Assembly (NCBI GenBank): GCA_032622095.1
Contig: CP136069.1
Span: 39,284,194-39,348,193 of the forward strand
DNA from: Siphonodentalium dalli
Lineage: Eukaryota > Mollusca > Scaphopoda > Gadilida > Siphonodentaliidae
Reading direction: 5' to 3'
Length of the DNA stretch: 64,000 nt
Shown: one piece after another, positions 31,970 through 45,249 of the stretch
Layout: the number at the start of each line of letters is the position of its first letter
Numbering within the stretch: position 1 is the stretch's first letter
Program-made: the position numbers and the translations under genes
The notes under the pieces: generated by a model
What the model saw: the letters and a program-made list of their open reading frames with translations, nothing else
What the model was told of the DNA's origin: nothing
The model's database searches: none

Positions 31970-33785
31970 CGTCATCGTCGTAGTCATCATCGTCATCATC
32001 ATCATCATCGTCATAGTTATCATCATCATCATCATCATCATCATCGCTGGCGTGGTCGTAGTCGTCAACATTGTCATCACCATCATCATCATCGCTGCCG
32101 TCGTTATCATAATCATCACTCGTCATCGTTGTCATCACAATCGCTGTCGTCGTAGTCATCATCATCGATGACCTCGTAGTCATCATCGTCGCGTCGCAGT
32201 CACCATCTTTATCGTCGTCGTAGTCATCATCATTATCTTTATCGTCGTAGTCATCATCATAATCGCTGTCGCCGTAGTCATCATCATCATCTTTATCGTC
32301 GTAGTCATCATCATGATCGCTGTCAACATCGTTCTAATCACCATCGTCGATGTCGTCGCCGTTTCGTCATCATCGCTGTCAACATCGTTCTAATTACCAT
32401 CGTCGATGTCGTCGCCGTTTCGTCATCATCGCTGTCGTTGTCGTACTCATCATAATCATCATCATTGTTGTCAACATCGTTCTAATCACCATCGTCGCTG
32501 TCGTCGCCGTTTCATCATCATCGCTGTCAACATCGTTCTAATCACCATCGTCGATGTCGTCGCCGTTTCATCATCATCGCTGTCAACATCGTTCTAATCA
32601 CCATCGTCGCTGTCGTCGCCGTTTCGTCATCATCGCTGTCAACATCGTTCTAATCACCATCGTCGCTGTCGTCGCCGTTTCATCATCATCGCTGTCAACA
32701 TCGTTCTAATCACCATCGTCGCTGTCGTCGCCGTTTCATCACCATTGCTGTCGTTGTCGTACTCATCATAATCATCATCATTGTTGTCGTCGTCATCATC
32801 ATCATCATCATCAGCGATGTCGTCATCGCTGTCGTCGTGGTCATCACCATCATCGCTGTCGTCGTAGTCATCATCATCATGATCGCAGTCGTCGTAGTAA
32901 TCACCATCATCGCTGTCGTAGTCATCATCATCGTTGTCGTGGTCATCATCATCATTCCTGTCGTCGTCATCATCATTGCTGTCGTCGTCAAAGTAATAAA
33001 TAGATGATATTGTTGACGATAACGACGAAAACGAGAACGGCTTTAATGCGTTCGGATGGTGAAGATGATAGCGATGATTGTGACGACGACGACAACTATA
33101 TATACGACAACTTCGACGGTGGTCGTAATTGACACATAATATGCTAGGCGTCGATGGAGTCGACGACGACAATAATGATGATGATAATGATGACGATGTC
33201 GACATCGATGGCTGTGATAATGATGTTAACCATGTTGCTACACGACGGCGGTGGTGGAGGTATAATTAGGATTATTCTGGCATGCTGCCAATAACGGAGA
33301 TGATTATGATGACAACGACGACGATGATTATGATGACGACGATGATTATGACGACAACGACGACAGCGATAATGGTAACGAACAGCGAGTATGATGACTA
33401 CGACGACAGCATCGATGATGATGACTTCGACGATGACAGCACTGATGATGATGACTATACGACCGTGCGCGACGACGACAGCGATGACGATGACTACAAC
33501 GACAGCGATTTTGTTGATGACTGTGACGACGACAGCGATTATGACAACGGCTATTATGATAACTACGACGATTATGATGATGATGATGATGACGAAGACG
33601 ACAGCGGTGATGATAATGACGACGGCGATGACGGTGACTATACGACGAAGATAGAGATGCTGATGGTGATGATATGGTGATGACTACGATGACGACAGCG
33701 ATGATGACGATGACGATTGCGATGGCGATGAAGATGCTTACGATGATTACGAAGACGACGATGATAATAACGACGACGATGATTG
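31970..33785. repeat. Strand-switching triplet-repeat tract (TCA/TCG then GAT/GAC)
   Basis: From 31970 to ~33000 the plus strand is built of TCA/TCG/TCC triplets; from ~33000 to 33785 it is built of GAT/GAC/GAA triplets, i.e. the same repeat on the other strand. Within 32330-32740 a 56-bp higher-order unit (ATCGCTGTCAACATCGTTCT...) is repeated about seven times. Asp-rich, Ser-rich and Ile/Val-rich translations on both strands are products of the repeat. Inverted sequences at 31864-31895 and 33837-33869 bound the tract. Confidence 0.85.
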
Positions 33786-35100
33786 AAGTTTAGTTGTAAA
33801 TAATCCGTCTGTTCACTTTTGGTTCTTCAATTCTCAAGAACCAAAACAGCAGCAGTTGTAGGTAATTTTGGTTCTACAACTGTGCTTGAAGCACGAGGAA
33901 CCAACTACAGTGTAGGCTATTAGACCTGAGCATTGATGTGCAAGGGGTGCAAATGGAATTATGGAAAACTTGTGTTTGGTCTGATTCAAGGGGGTGCGGG
34001 GGTGCAGTTGGAATTTCCCAAAGTGGGCACTCCCCAATGGAGACCCTCTAGCCACGTGCCTGCTGTCATCTACTCATATTTCCTTAACACCTCTTCAGAT
34101 AAACAAATAGACCATTCCAATGTTTGGGTTTACATCTGGCGGGAGAATCCATTTAGTAAATAAAGGTTTTAATCTGGTATCACGGACCGGAGGATGTCAA
34201 GAACAACGGATGAATTAAGAGGAATATGCACCCGTAGATATATATAGAATGTGAAATGTATGTTTCTCGTCTTTGGGACGCACGGTCTGATTGGACACCA
34301 AATTATTCAAAAATTCCTGAACTGAAGCGAGTATAATATATAATAATTGAGTACGCTCTTTAGTTATCTACACCGCTTTTGTGAAACGAAATAATGGACA
34401 TTCTTTACCCGAGACGATCCTATCAGAACTTGAAGGGAAACATGTCATGCTCGGAGAGTTTGGAGGCTTCCAGTTCAAAGATGACTCCTCTATAACAATA
34501 CATACATTATATTTACATTGCCAAACACTACGAGCAGAGCAAACGTGTGTTGCATCCTCACAGCGTGGAGACCATTGTCAGACTAACCGTATTTTGAGAT
34601 CTAGCTACCACCCAAAACCGCCTCGGAAGTAGCACACGACATACACAGAACTTTACTGACTCCACGTGTTCATTATTTCACGCTCATACTGCCATATGGC
34701 ATATGCGGCTACACATTAGAAAATGTCACGAACATGACTTTTGGAACTTATTCCCAATTCCTTATTCCTTATCCTCAAAAATGTATCTTTCGGTCAATTT
34801 GACGGCATGGGTGGGTGGCCCACCCCAACTACCCCTAGAAACACCCCTATCCCCCCCCCCCCCACACACACACACATTACCCCGGGGGGGGGTTACAACT
34901 CCGAGGGGTGAAAATGAGGTATAGACCATTCTCGAGAACGTTAAGGAATTTGGCGGCATGCGTGGGGGCCAAAATGAAGTTTCCAGGGGTCGTGGAAATT
35001 CATCCTACAAGGGTATACGTTTTGTAGAAGTTGAAAATTCCACCTTGGGCACCACAGCAAATATTCTCTATATAGCCACGTCCCTGATCACGACGGCGGA

Positions 35101-35138
35101 CGAGAGAGAGAGGGGGAGAGAGTGAGAGAGAGAGAGTA
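35101..35138. repeat. (GA)n-rich tract
   Basis: Purine tract of GAGAG units with short G runs. Confidence 0.9.
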
Positions 35139-35360
35139 GTTAGGCGCGCAGCGCCCGGGATGTTGAGTGATCTCCTTCACCCCACGATTTGTTGTGTTTA
35201 TGTTATCTTAAATATAGCAACTGATCATGTCCGACCGCGGCAAAGTTTGACGGGGTAGAGCCCACGAGCCGTAACGTGGGGTATGGGGCTTCCCGGTTAA
35301 GTTGGTTGTTTTGTTACGCCCTCTATAGGGTGTATGCTGTTCATGTATTTTGGCCTGAAA

Positions 35361-35721
35361 ATGGAGCTACGGGGAAAATATGAATAAATACGAACTCGCT
35401 ATGTGCGTACCGGTTTAAACTTATTGCAGGATGTATGTACTCGCGGATGTATTTTCGCGGATGTCTCATTGATGCAGTATGTAACTTTTGTGACACGTTA
35501 ATTGCTTTCGATATTTAGGTGTGAATACTGCGAGGCTGATATGGTGGTGTCATAGGAGCTATGGCGAAAACATGATCAAATACGTATTGGCTATGCGCGT
35601 ACCGCGGTTAGACTTTTTGCAAGATGTATGTATTCACGGATGTATCCTCGGGGATGTCTCATTTATGCAGTTTGTAACTTTTATGACCGCGTTAAATTTT
35701 TTCGATATTTATGTGTGAACA
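35361..35721. repeat. Diverged tandem duplication, ~188-bp period
   Basis: Two copies share GGAGCTAYGG, CTATGYGCGTACCG, GATGTATGTA and TTCGATATTTA in order, ~75-80% alike by eye. Confidence 0.75.
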
Positions 35722-36718
35722 ATGGCTGGGCTACTCTTGAAGATTTTATTGCGGTAATATAATGCATAATATAACAGATACCATTGCTAAATTATGTCAC
35801 CGTTGGAATGTTGACTAAAGGTCGTATTGCGAAGTATCGGGATGTATTTAATCCGATTAGTACAGTTTTGGTCCGCATTTAGAGGGCTTTCTGTTGTGTG
35901 AATGAGAAACATTTAGTGATAAGCCGTAGTTGTTGTAATAATTTGAAGGATTATTGTTGTTTTAACGGAATTCTGAGGTGGTGCATTCATGAAACCTTGA
36001 AGGAATTATGAATAATTAGTCTCTAATAATCTGAAGACATGGATTCTCTCAACAATTTAGTTGTTTTAATAATAGGTGGTGAATGAAACCCTGTCGGAAA
36101 TTATTGATAATGAGTCTCGAGATTGTTTGTAAACCATTCATTGTTAATCGCCGTAGATTGGCTTCTGTCAGTAAATTTGTTATTTTTAATAATATGTTCA
36201 TCAGGAACCAGTATTTTTTTTTTATTCGGACCACTATTTATTCGGACCCCTATTTCAAATGAAATTCGAACAGGTATTTGCGTACATGTACATTCTATGG
36301 ACTAAATGTGATTAGAACACGTACTCGGTATTTGTGTATTTAAATCATGTTACGAAGATCCAGAGCTTTCGATCTGATTATTCTTTTACATGTTATGTCG
36401 TGCACTATTCATACCTCTATTTTTCAATAGAAATTACAACAAATAACAAAGAAAAGATACCCGAAAACTATTCAAATGTCGTACAAGAAAACCGGGAAAC
36501 TAACAGCTGGCAGCGCGTCAAAATAATAACGTGTCAATCATCAAGGCATTCGTCACGTTTTTGGCAATGGGTGTGTGGTTAGTGTGTATCAATGCATTAT
36601 TAATATAATGGCCGTTGCATGTTTGATGGTGAACCTTTCAACAAATTGGAACGTATGATAACTATAGTTTGGCACGTCAGATTTTTCAAAATGTTTTCAC
36701 ATATTTTCTCACCAAGCG

Positions 36719-36767
36719 CACACTATACACACTATACACACTATACACACTATACACACTATACACA
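36719..36767. repeat. 9-bp tandem repeat (ACTATACAC)n
   Basis: About five units immediately upstream of the repeat that carries the TTAA MITE. Confidence 0.9.
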
Positions 36768-36841
36768 CATACAAAAACATTACATATGATAAATTACATA
36801 TCCGTGACCTATATACACATGTTTCACAATCACTACATTAA

Positions 36842-37234
36842 CCCTTTACCCAACAAGCCGGCCAAAACCGGCCAAATAAAGCTTCAACAGCCTAAAATAT
36901 CTTCGGTCTGTCTCAATAGAACCATACACATATGGATATCATTGGAACCGGCTCCTTGACCACATTGTGATAGTTACAGTTATGCCCTGTGCCAATGCAT
37001 TCTCTTATATATGCGAGTCGACCATAGGTCGCCTCGCATATATAAGAGAATGCATTGGCCTAAAAAAAAATCTTTTTTTAACACTTTTTACCATTTTTTC
37101 TTACATTCTTTAACAATTTTATAATTTTTAATGTGTTAAGCCAATGCATTCTCTTATATATGCGAGGCGACCTATGGTCGACTCGCATATATAAGAGAAT
37201 GCATTGGCACAGGGCCCTTCTGTTGGGTAAAGGG
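36842..37234. mobile_element. TTAA-flanked MITE with palindrome-of-palindromes
   Basis: TIRs CCCTTTACCCAACA / TGTTGGGTAAAGGG with TTAA on both sides (36838-36841, 37235-37238). The CCY terminus and TTAA are typical of piggyBac. Inside, 36983-37215 is an inverted repeat whose two ~70-bp arms are each themselves hairpins (GCCAATGCATTCTCTTATATA ... complement). Host flanks match those of the unrelated MITE at 60-670. The 23-bp hairpin arm recurs at 53893-53961. Confidence 0.8.
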
Positions 37235-37238
37235 TTAA

Positions 37239-37599
37239 AGTTTCAACATATTTTATATATGCCTAATAATATTATCTTGAGGGCGTTACCATTTCTGACT
37301 ATGGCTTTCTTGTTGAATGTTCTGAAGGTGTTGAGCGAGCCATGTGGTGCGCTGAAATTAAGAACGCACGGTAGAGCTTGAGCTGCATGTAGACCCCCTC
37401 CCCCTATATGCGGATTTTTGGTGGTTATGATATCTTTGTAGAACTATATCAGTCCTTCAATTTGCCGGTTGTTTGCCATCTGGCTATGGGGGCTTTATAT
37501 AGTTATCGGTCTTTGAAGCCAAGATGGCCGCCCACATTGAATATCTGACCAGGTAAGTTTCAATTCGCAATTACTCAGGAAGTTTATGAGGTATTACGG
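37239..37599. other. Dispersed-repeat flank, no gene
   Basis: 37239-37320 is homologous to 675-770. 37500-37600 is homologous, inverted, to 51290-51390 (CAATTCGCAATTACTCA / GAGTGATTGCGAATT). Confidence 0.55.
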
Positions 37600-39984
37600 T
37601 ACGGACCATTTTTTTTTAAAAGCAAACTGTAACTTTGGTATGAAAGGTGTTTATTGTTTTGATCTATTTTAAATGTGACACACTGAGGTGTTCAAAGACC
37701 AAATTACTCAAGATGGCTTCCAAAATGGCAACCAACTTGGGTAAAATGTTCATTTTTCACATATATCCGGAATACTATTCTCTGCTGTTCCGAAAATTTG
37801 GAATTTGTGACTCACTTGGTTATTATGCATGTTAGATAATCAAATGACAACTAAATATTATATCTGGCTGTCCCATTTCCTTATGGGGCTGACACATTCA
37901 TTTTCAAGATGGGGTATGGAAATTTGCCGAAAAACATTTTTGGGATTATGGCCACATTTTTTAAAGGTAATGAGCAGAACTTTGGCACGGAACTGAGATG
38001 AACCATAATCTGTTGCTATTCTGGCTGATTATGATAACAATAAATATGAACTGGATTCAAGAGGGAGGTCAAGCATCATGAGTGGGGTGTCCTTTGTGAG
38101 ATGTACAGGCATACAAGTAGTGACTGTATGGTCATGTGTGATGTCAAGGGAGGTCAAGCATCATGACTGGGGTGTCCATTGTTAGATGTATAGCCATACA
38201 AGTAGTGGTTGTATGGTCATATGTGAGATGAATATGTTTACAGGGAGTGACCTGTATGGTTGTATGGTATGAGTGGAAGTACGGTTAAAACACGACGTGG
38301 CTGTATGGGCAATGCTATGGTGTGTGGATATAAGGAGAGTAGCTACATGGTCATCTCTATGTTGTTTGTGTATATATGGAGTGACTGTATGGTCATGGTG
38401 GGATTTGAATTTGAGTATTTGAGTGAGTATTTGAATGGTTATCACTTTTATTTACATGATTGCATGCGTCCAACGTGTGTGTACGTGCGCACACCCCTGG
38501 AACGATGCACTATTACAACCAATACATCCCTAAATCGATACGATCAACTTAAGAAATATATATTCATGTCGTTTTCCGGGGTATGTGCGTACACCCCTGG
38601 AACGATGCACTATTACAACCAATACATCCCTAAATCGATACGATCAACTTAAGAAATATATATTCATGTCGTTTTCCGATAAAATCGAGACTTGTTACCC
38701 CCCGCCCCCCCCCCCCTCCCCCCACAACCCGATCCATTTTCTAGAACTATAAGTGAGCCAGTTTTATAAAAATTATAGCGGAAAATCTAGTAAAATGTAT
38801 ACAAATGTATATATTTTCGTGAAGCTAAGACATAGTGACACTATTTTGGGCCAAAATTGAAACTCACCATCCAAGATGGCCACCAAAATGGCCGCCGGAA
38901 GTTGAAAATATGACATTTTTTCACAAATATCCTCTAGATCAACTCATGCTGTTTGGAACTGGTTGAGTAATGCAACTTTATTTGTGTTTTGTATATTAAC
39001 TGACCATTGGATCAATTAAATATGCAATTATTGGGGTCCTAACCCCTTCCGATCCCTCAAAAATTATATTGTACAGAATGCGGTATAAAATTTCACAAAA
39101 AATTACAATTGGGATTCTATTCATATTTCAACAAGAAATGAACAGAACTTTGTAATGTAAGTGAGGCATATCATTACCTATGAATATTCCAAATCACTGG
39201 AACAAAAATTCTTACTTTGGCTCAAAATGGCTGCCAATATGGCCGCCAAAATATGGAAAATGGTAAATATTACACCAGCGTGTCTTGCCATCGCTTACAA
39301 GTTGTGTTGATGTATAAAATGGACTATTCTGCATTCTATACATTGAATACTAACATGTCTGATGCACCATGGTTAATTGTTACTATTTTCACCACTGACA
39401 TCGTCAAAAATTTTGACTTTTCTCTAAAAAAAACTTGACATAAATATTGGCAAAAATTCAGTTTTCAGGTTTCGACCATTTTTTCAGGTAAAATATAACT
39501 ATCTTTGGATTGAAAGGTGTTTATTGTTTTGGTCTATCTTAAATGTGTCACACTACATTGTTTATAGACCAAATTGCTCAAGATGGATTCCAAAATGTAA
39601 AATTCTAATTTTTAACATATATCCCGAACATTCTCTGCATTATCCGAAAAGGTAGCAAATTGTGACTCACTTGGTTATTATACGTGTTAGTTAATTAACT
39701 GACAACTACATGTTCTATTCACAGTTGTCCCAGTTCCGTGTGGGGCATGACAAATTCATTTTAAAGTATGTAATTTTGCCGAGAACATCTTTTGTGATTT
39801 TGGCCATATTTATGGAAAGGAAATGGACTGAACTTTGAGACAGAACTGAGATGGACCATAATCTTTGGCTATTCTGGTCCATTATGATAAAAAAAAATGT
39901 CAACAGGATACAGTGTGGATGCCAAGATCATAGCCAGGGAGTTACTCTATGATCATATGTGAGGTGAATAGGTATACAGGGAGT

Positions 39985-42295
39985 TATTGTATGTCATGAC
40001 TGATGTGAGTATGTATACAATGAGTGACTATATGGTTATGAGTGGGTTGTCCATGGTAAGATGCATCTAGGTATACATGGAGAATTCATGGTCAGATGTG
40101 AGGTGAATCGGTATGCATGGAGTGACTGTATGGTGTATGATTGTGTATATCCAGTATGGGTGCACCCGGTGTGCCTGTATGGTCATTGGTGTGGTCTATG
40201 GATATAGCTACATGGTCATATATGTGTTGAGTATGTATATATGGAGTGACTGTAAGGTCATGGGTGGGATGTACATGCGTTGTCTGTATGATCATGGATG
40301 GGGTGTGTGGATAAATAGGTAGTGATTTTATGGTTACGGGTAATGTGTATAGGTATACATGGAATGACTGTACGGTCATGATTGAATATGAATACCTGGA
40401 GTAAGCTGGGTGGACATTATCGAGCGTGTGGGTACATAGGGAGTGTCCTTGTGGTTACGGGTGGGATGTATATTTATACATATGGTGGATGTATTATCAT
40501 TGGTGGGTGTATATGGCTTAGCTGTATTATAATGGATGGCGTGTATGATTATACAGTGAATTGCTGAATTGTCATTTGTGAGGTGTATATGCAAGTATGG
40601 ATTGTTTGAGTGGTCGTATGTGCAGTTTTTTTGTATATATGGAAGGGATGAATGGCCATTAGTGAGGTTTACATGTATACCTGGAGTGAATTTATGGTCT
40701 AGGGTGGGCTGCATATGTATATCGAGTGGTTATATGACTATGAGTGTCGAATAGGTATACAGGTAGTGACCGTATGGTTAATGGTGAGATGATTACATGT
40801 AGGTATAAAAGTAGTGAAGTAGTGACTGTATGATAATAAATGTAATGAACATATATACAGGGGTGACAGGCGTATGGGTATACATGTACCTGGTGTTCAT
40901 GTTTGGTGACTCGTGTCGGTGTCGTCATGTGTAGGTTATACCGGTTCACACACGTGTTGCTTTATTGTCATGGGTGAGGGATATGTGTATATAGCGAGTG
41001 GCTATATGGCCATGGATGAGGTGCATATGCATACATGGAGTGACTATACTGGCATGGCTGGGGTGTATTGGTATATCTTGAGTGGCTATTCGGCTATGGT
41101 GTGACAAATAGGGATACATGGATTGACATGGCCAATGTTGAGGTGAATATGTATAAAAGGATTGACCGTGATCGTGTATGAATGTTTTGAATAGGTACAC
41201 ACGGGGTGACTATATAGCCATAGGTCAGGTGAAGGAGTATACCAGGTAACATGGGTGAGTGTATGTGCACGAAGCGAGTGGCTATATGGCCATTGATGAT
41301 GTGCATATGTATACCGGAGTGACTTTATGGTCATTGTTGTGGTGTTGATGTATATATTGATTGTATATTTGACCATGCGTTTGGAGAATAGGTATACAGG
41401 GGATGACCTTATGGCCAATTGTGAGATGAATGGGTATACAAGGAGTGACTATATGGTTATGGGTCATGTTTAGGGGTATACCCGGTGTGCTTGCATTGTG
41501 ACGCGTGGCTGTATGGTCATCCGTGGTCATGGGCCAGGTGTACATGTATACAGTGGGTCACTATATTGTTATGTCTGTGGTGTTTATGTATATATGTAAT
41601 GACTGTGTGATAATTGGTGGATATCGCTTTCCACGATATGACATGACCTCTCTATTGATAACATATCCTTGAATTATTGTGGCAAGCGATAGCCGCCCAA
41701 GGTACACATGTACAACCCACCCATTACCCCAGTCACTCCATATGTACATAAACACCACACAAATGACAACACAGTCACCAACGTATACACTTTATACGTA
41801 CATGTACTAGTACACCTGATCATACAGCCATACTTGGTTATACCCGTACATACCACAAATGACGATACAGCCACGAGTCACCATGCATGAACACAGGCAT
41901 ACACCTACACCCGACACATGGTCATATAGTCACTATATGTATACATATTCACTACATTCACGATCATACAGTCACTCATTGCATACATATTCACCTCACC
42001 ATTGACCATACAGCCACTACATGTATACCTATTCGCCATACACATGATCATAGAGTCAATCCAGGTATACATATGCACATCACCAATCGTGATCCCTTCC
42101 AGATATACCAATATCCGCACATACGACCACTCATAAGTTCACTACTTGCCATACTCATACACGCCATCCATGATAATAAATCTACTCCCCATACACCACC
42201 AATGATAACAAATCCACAACATATATAAATATACGTCCCACCGTTACCAACAGGGCACTCCCTTTATACCCACACATCATTCATGACCATACAAT
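39985..42295. repeat. ~43-bp satellite of element C, two opposed halves
   Basis: 39985-41610 carries GGAGTGACTATATGGTCATG-type units; 41700-42295 carries the complement (CATGACCATACAGTCACTCC-type). Apparent frames here, rich in Tyr/Gly/Val or His/Thr, are translations of the satellite. Confidence 0.8.
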
Positions 42296-43252
42296 AACTC
42301 TGTGTATACCTATTATCCTCATCTATGATCATATAGTAACTCCCTGGCTGCCATCTTGGCTTCCACACTGTATCCAGTTGATAATTTTTTATCATAATGA
42401 GCCAGAATACCCACATATCATGGTTCATCTCAGTTCCGTCTCAAAGTTCTGCCCATTCTCTTTCAATAATATGGCCAGAATCACAAAAGAGGTTCTCCGC
42501 AATATTCCATACTGCAACTTTAAAATGAATTTGTCATGCCCCATACGGAACTGGGACAAGCATAATAGAACGTAGTTGTCAGTTAATTGCATTGTAACTA
42601 GCACGTACAATAACCAAGTGAGTCACAATTTGCTACCTTTTTCGGATAATGCAGAAAATAATGTTCGGGATATGTTAACTTTTAACTTTTTACAAATTTG
42701 GTTGCCATTTTGGAAGCCATCTTGAGCAATTTAGTCTATAAACACCGTAGTGTGACACATTTAAGATATACCAAAACAATAAACACCTTTCAATCCAAAG
42801 ATAGTTACATTTTACTTGAACAATTGGTCGAACCCTGAAAAGTTAATTTTTGCCGATATTTATGTCAAGTTTTTGAGAGAAAAATCCAATATTTCTGGTG
42901 ATGTCAGTGGTGACAATAGTAAAAATGATCCATGGTTCATCAGACATGTTAGTATGCAATGTATAGAAAACAGATTAGCCAATTGTGTACATCAACCACA
43001 ACTTGTAAGCGATTGCAGGACACCCTGGGCAATATTTACATTTTCCATATTTTGGCGGCCATTTTCGCAGCCATTTTGAGCCAAGGTAAGATTTATGGTT
43101 CCAGAGATTTGGGATATTCATAGGTAATGATATGCCTCACTTACATTAGAATCTTCTTTTCATTTCTTGTTGAAATATGACTAGAATCCCAATTGTGATT
43201 TTTTTTTAATTTTGTACTGTGTTCTGTAAAATCGAATTTTTGACGGATCGGA

Positions 43253-44899
43253 CAGGAAGGGGTCTGCAAAAAAATTCCGTATATAGGGACGGGGTGGGTG
43301 GGTGGTCCAGAGGCGGAAAAAATGGTGCTTGTAAATTTTTCCAAAATGGGTTTTTTTCAAACAATTTACAAGTACTGACCATGTAATGTTGTTTGTAAGC
43401 ATGTTAGTACCATGCTTGTTGGTATAGGGCTATATAGGCAGCTAAAGTGACTCTTTAGCCTCAGATTTAGCAACATTCTGGATTTCACAGTATCCCGGAC
43501 CACTTCATAGTGGACCACCGTATTAACGTTCAGGAAAGTTATGATCAACGGAAGAAATATTTAGTAACAAAATTAATATATTACCCAGTTGTATTATCTG
43601 AATAAAAGTAATAAAACAAAAAAACTCTATCACAAATTGGATACTACATGGTGAATACTCAATGATGACTACTAGTAGATATAATTAACCTGATTGTTGC
43701 ATAACATGAAATTGAAAAGGGTATCTCATAAATTTCTAATGTCTGAAATACTGTCTTGTTCTGGCATGTAATCAAATTCATTCCTTCTGGTTATTTCTCA
43801 TCTTGAATGATTGCAAGTAATGTTAATTTGCAACAATTATCCAAATAAAACTGAATTGGTTATGATGAATGACATTACTGTTTACTGCTCAGACAATCCC
43901 AAATGAAGGTGACGCTATTCTCATTGAATTTCCGAACTTCATCTGGGAGCTTTACTGCTCAACAAGACGAAACTAAAATACTAATTGTATACTGTTATCA
44001 CTTACAAATAGATGAACTGAAATAATGTGATGCATTCAGATGCATTGAGAAATGACATTCAATTCTTCATTATGGTCTATCACCATACCAAACCACATCA
44101 CAAAATTTGACAACCGGCACTTAACTTATATTGCAAAAACATTGTATGGACTGAATTTCATAAAGTCGAACAGGGCCCATAACTCTGGTAGGCATTGGTG
44201 GTCACAACCAGCGATATTATGCATATTTGTCCCCCATTTCTGGTCCGTCACCATGCCATAGGGCATCAAATATGGCAACTGACTCTTGAGTTAAAATTCA
44301 AAATGTTTGTACGGACAGATGGCTCGAGATGTCAACTATATACCCACCGACTAATATCGGGCAGTATAATAACCATATATCTATGTGTATACCTAACCAA
44401 AAAACAATTCCCCTCCCCACCCCATCCCGTTGGATAAGACTAAAGAGTTCTTTGATCATGCACATATAATTGTGGAACCCCTGACCTTTTTACCACTATT
44501 TACACTGGCCAGTGTTTTCTGTCAGACACAACACACTCGATATATTAAGGCTATAATGGGGTCTAGGGCAATTTGTGACATATAGTGTACCTACACAATG
44601 CTTAATTAAGTGTTGTTAGATACTGAAAACACCAGGAAACACATGGAAATACAGTATACTTTTCGTTTTTCTGATATGTGTTTACCAATTAGTAAGGCAG
44701 TTAACACAGTTATTGAAGAACGGCTAAAAAAAACCTCTGAAATTTTGATAAAAACATGAGAAACGGAGGGTGGGTCCCCAAAATTTTGGAGGAAAAAAAT
44801 ATTTTTTTTGCAAAAATGGGGTGGTGGGTCCCTCGAGGTCGGAAAAAAACTTTTTGGGCCCTATATGTGCAATTTTTTTCCAGACCCCCCCCCCCCCTG
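43253..44899. mobile_element. hAT-type non-autonomous insertion in the right arm of C
   Basis: It interrupts the foldback arm exactly where the partner arm (39040-39060) is continuous. Flanked by GATCGGA on both sides (43246-43252, 44900-44906; the left copy may be 8 bp). Inverted ends: CAGGAAGGGGTCTGCAAAAA and, complemented from the right, CAGG(G)n TCTGGAAAAAAATT, followed by a CATATAGGG-like match. CAGG ends and 7-8-bp duplications fit hAT. No transposase frame. The interior is AT-rich. Confidence 0.6.
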
Positions 44900-45249
44900 G
44901 ATCGGAAGGGGTTAGGACACCAATAATTGCATATTTAATTGCTCCAATGATCAGTTAATATACAAAACACAAAATAAAGTTGCATTACTCAACCAGTTCC
45001 AAACAGCATGAATTGATCTAGAACATATTTGTGAAAAAATGTCATTTTGAACTTCCGGCGGCCATTTTGGCGGCCATCTTGGATGGTGAGTTTCAATTTT
45101 GGCCCAAAAAAGTGTCATTATGTCTTAGCTTCACGAAAATTTATACATTTGTATAAATTTTACTAGATTTTCCCGCTATAATTTTCATAAAACTGGCTCA
45201 CTTATAGTTCTAGAAAATGGATCGGGTTGTGGAGGGGGGGGGGGGGGTA

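Larger units (their letters stand above)
33786..36718. other. No gene seen; local repeats only
   Basis: Contains the GAACCA flank (33817-33905), a C/G-rich low-complexity patch (34800-34985), a GA tract (35101-35138), a diverged tandem duplication (35361-35530 and 35549-35721) and a weaker internal duplication (36000-36190). No coding exon identified. Confidence 0.5.

Noticed and set aside
31865-33680. Asp-rich, Ser-rich and Ile/Val-rich frames
   Set aside because: Products of the triplet tract, present on both strands with no unique flanking coding sequence.
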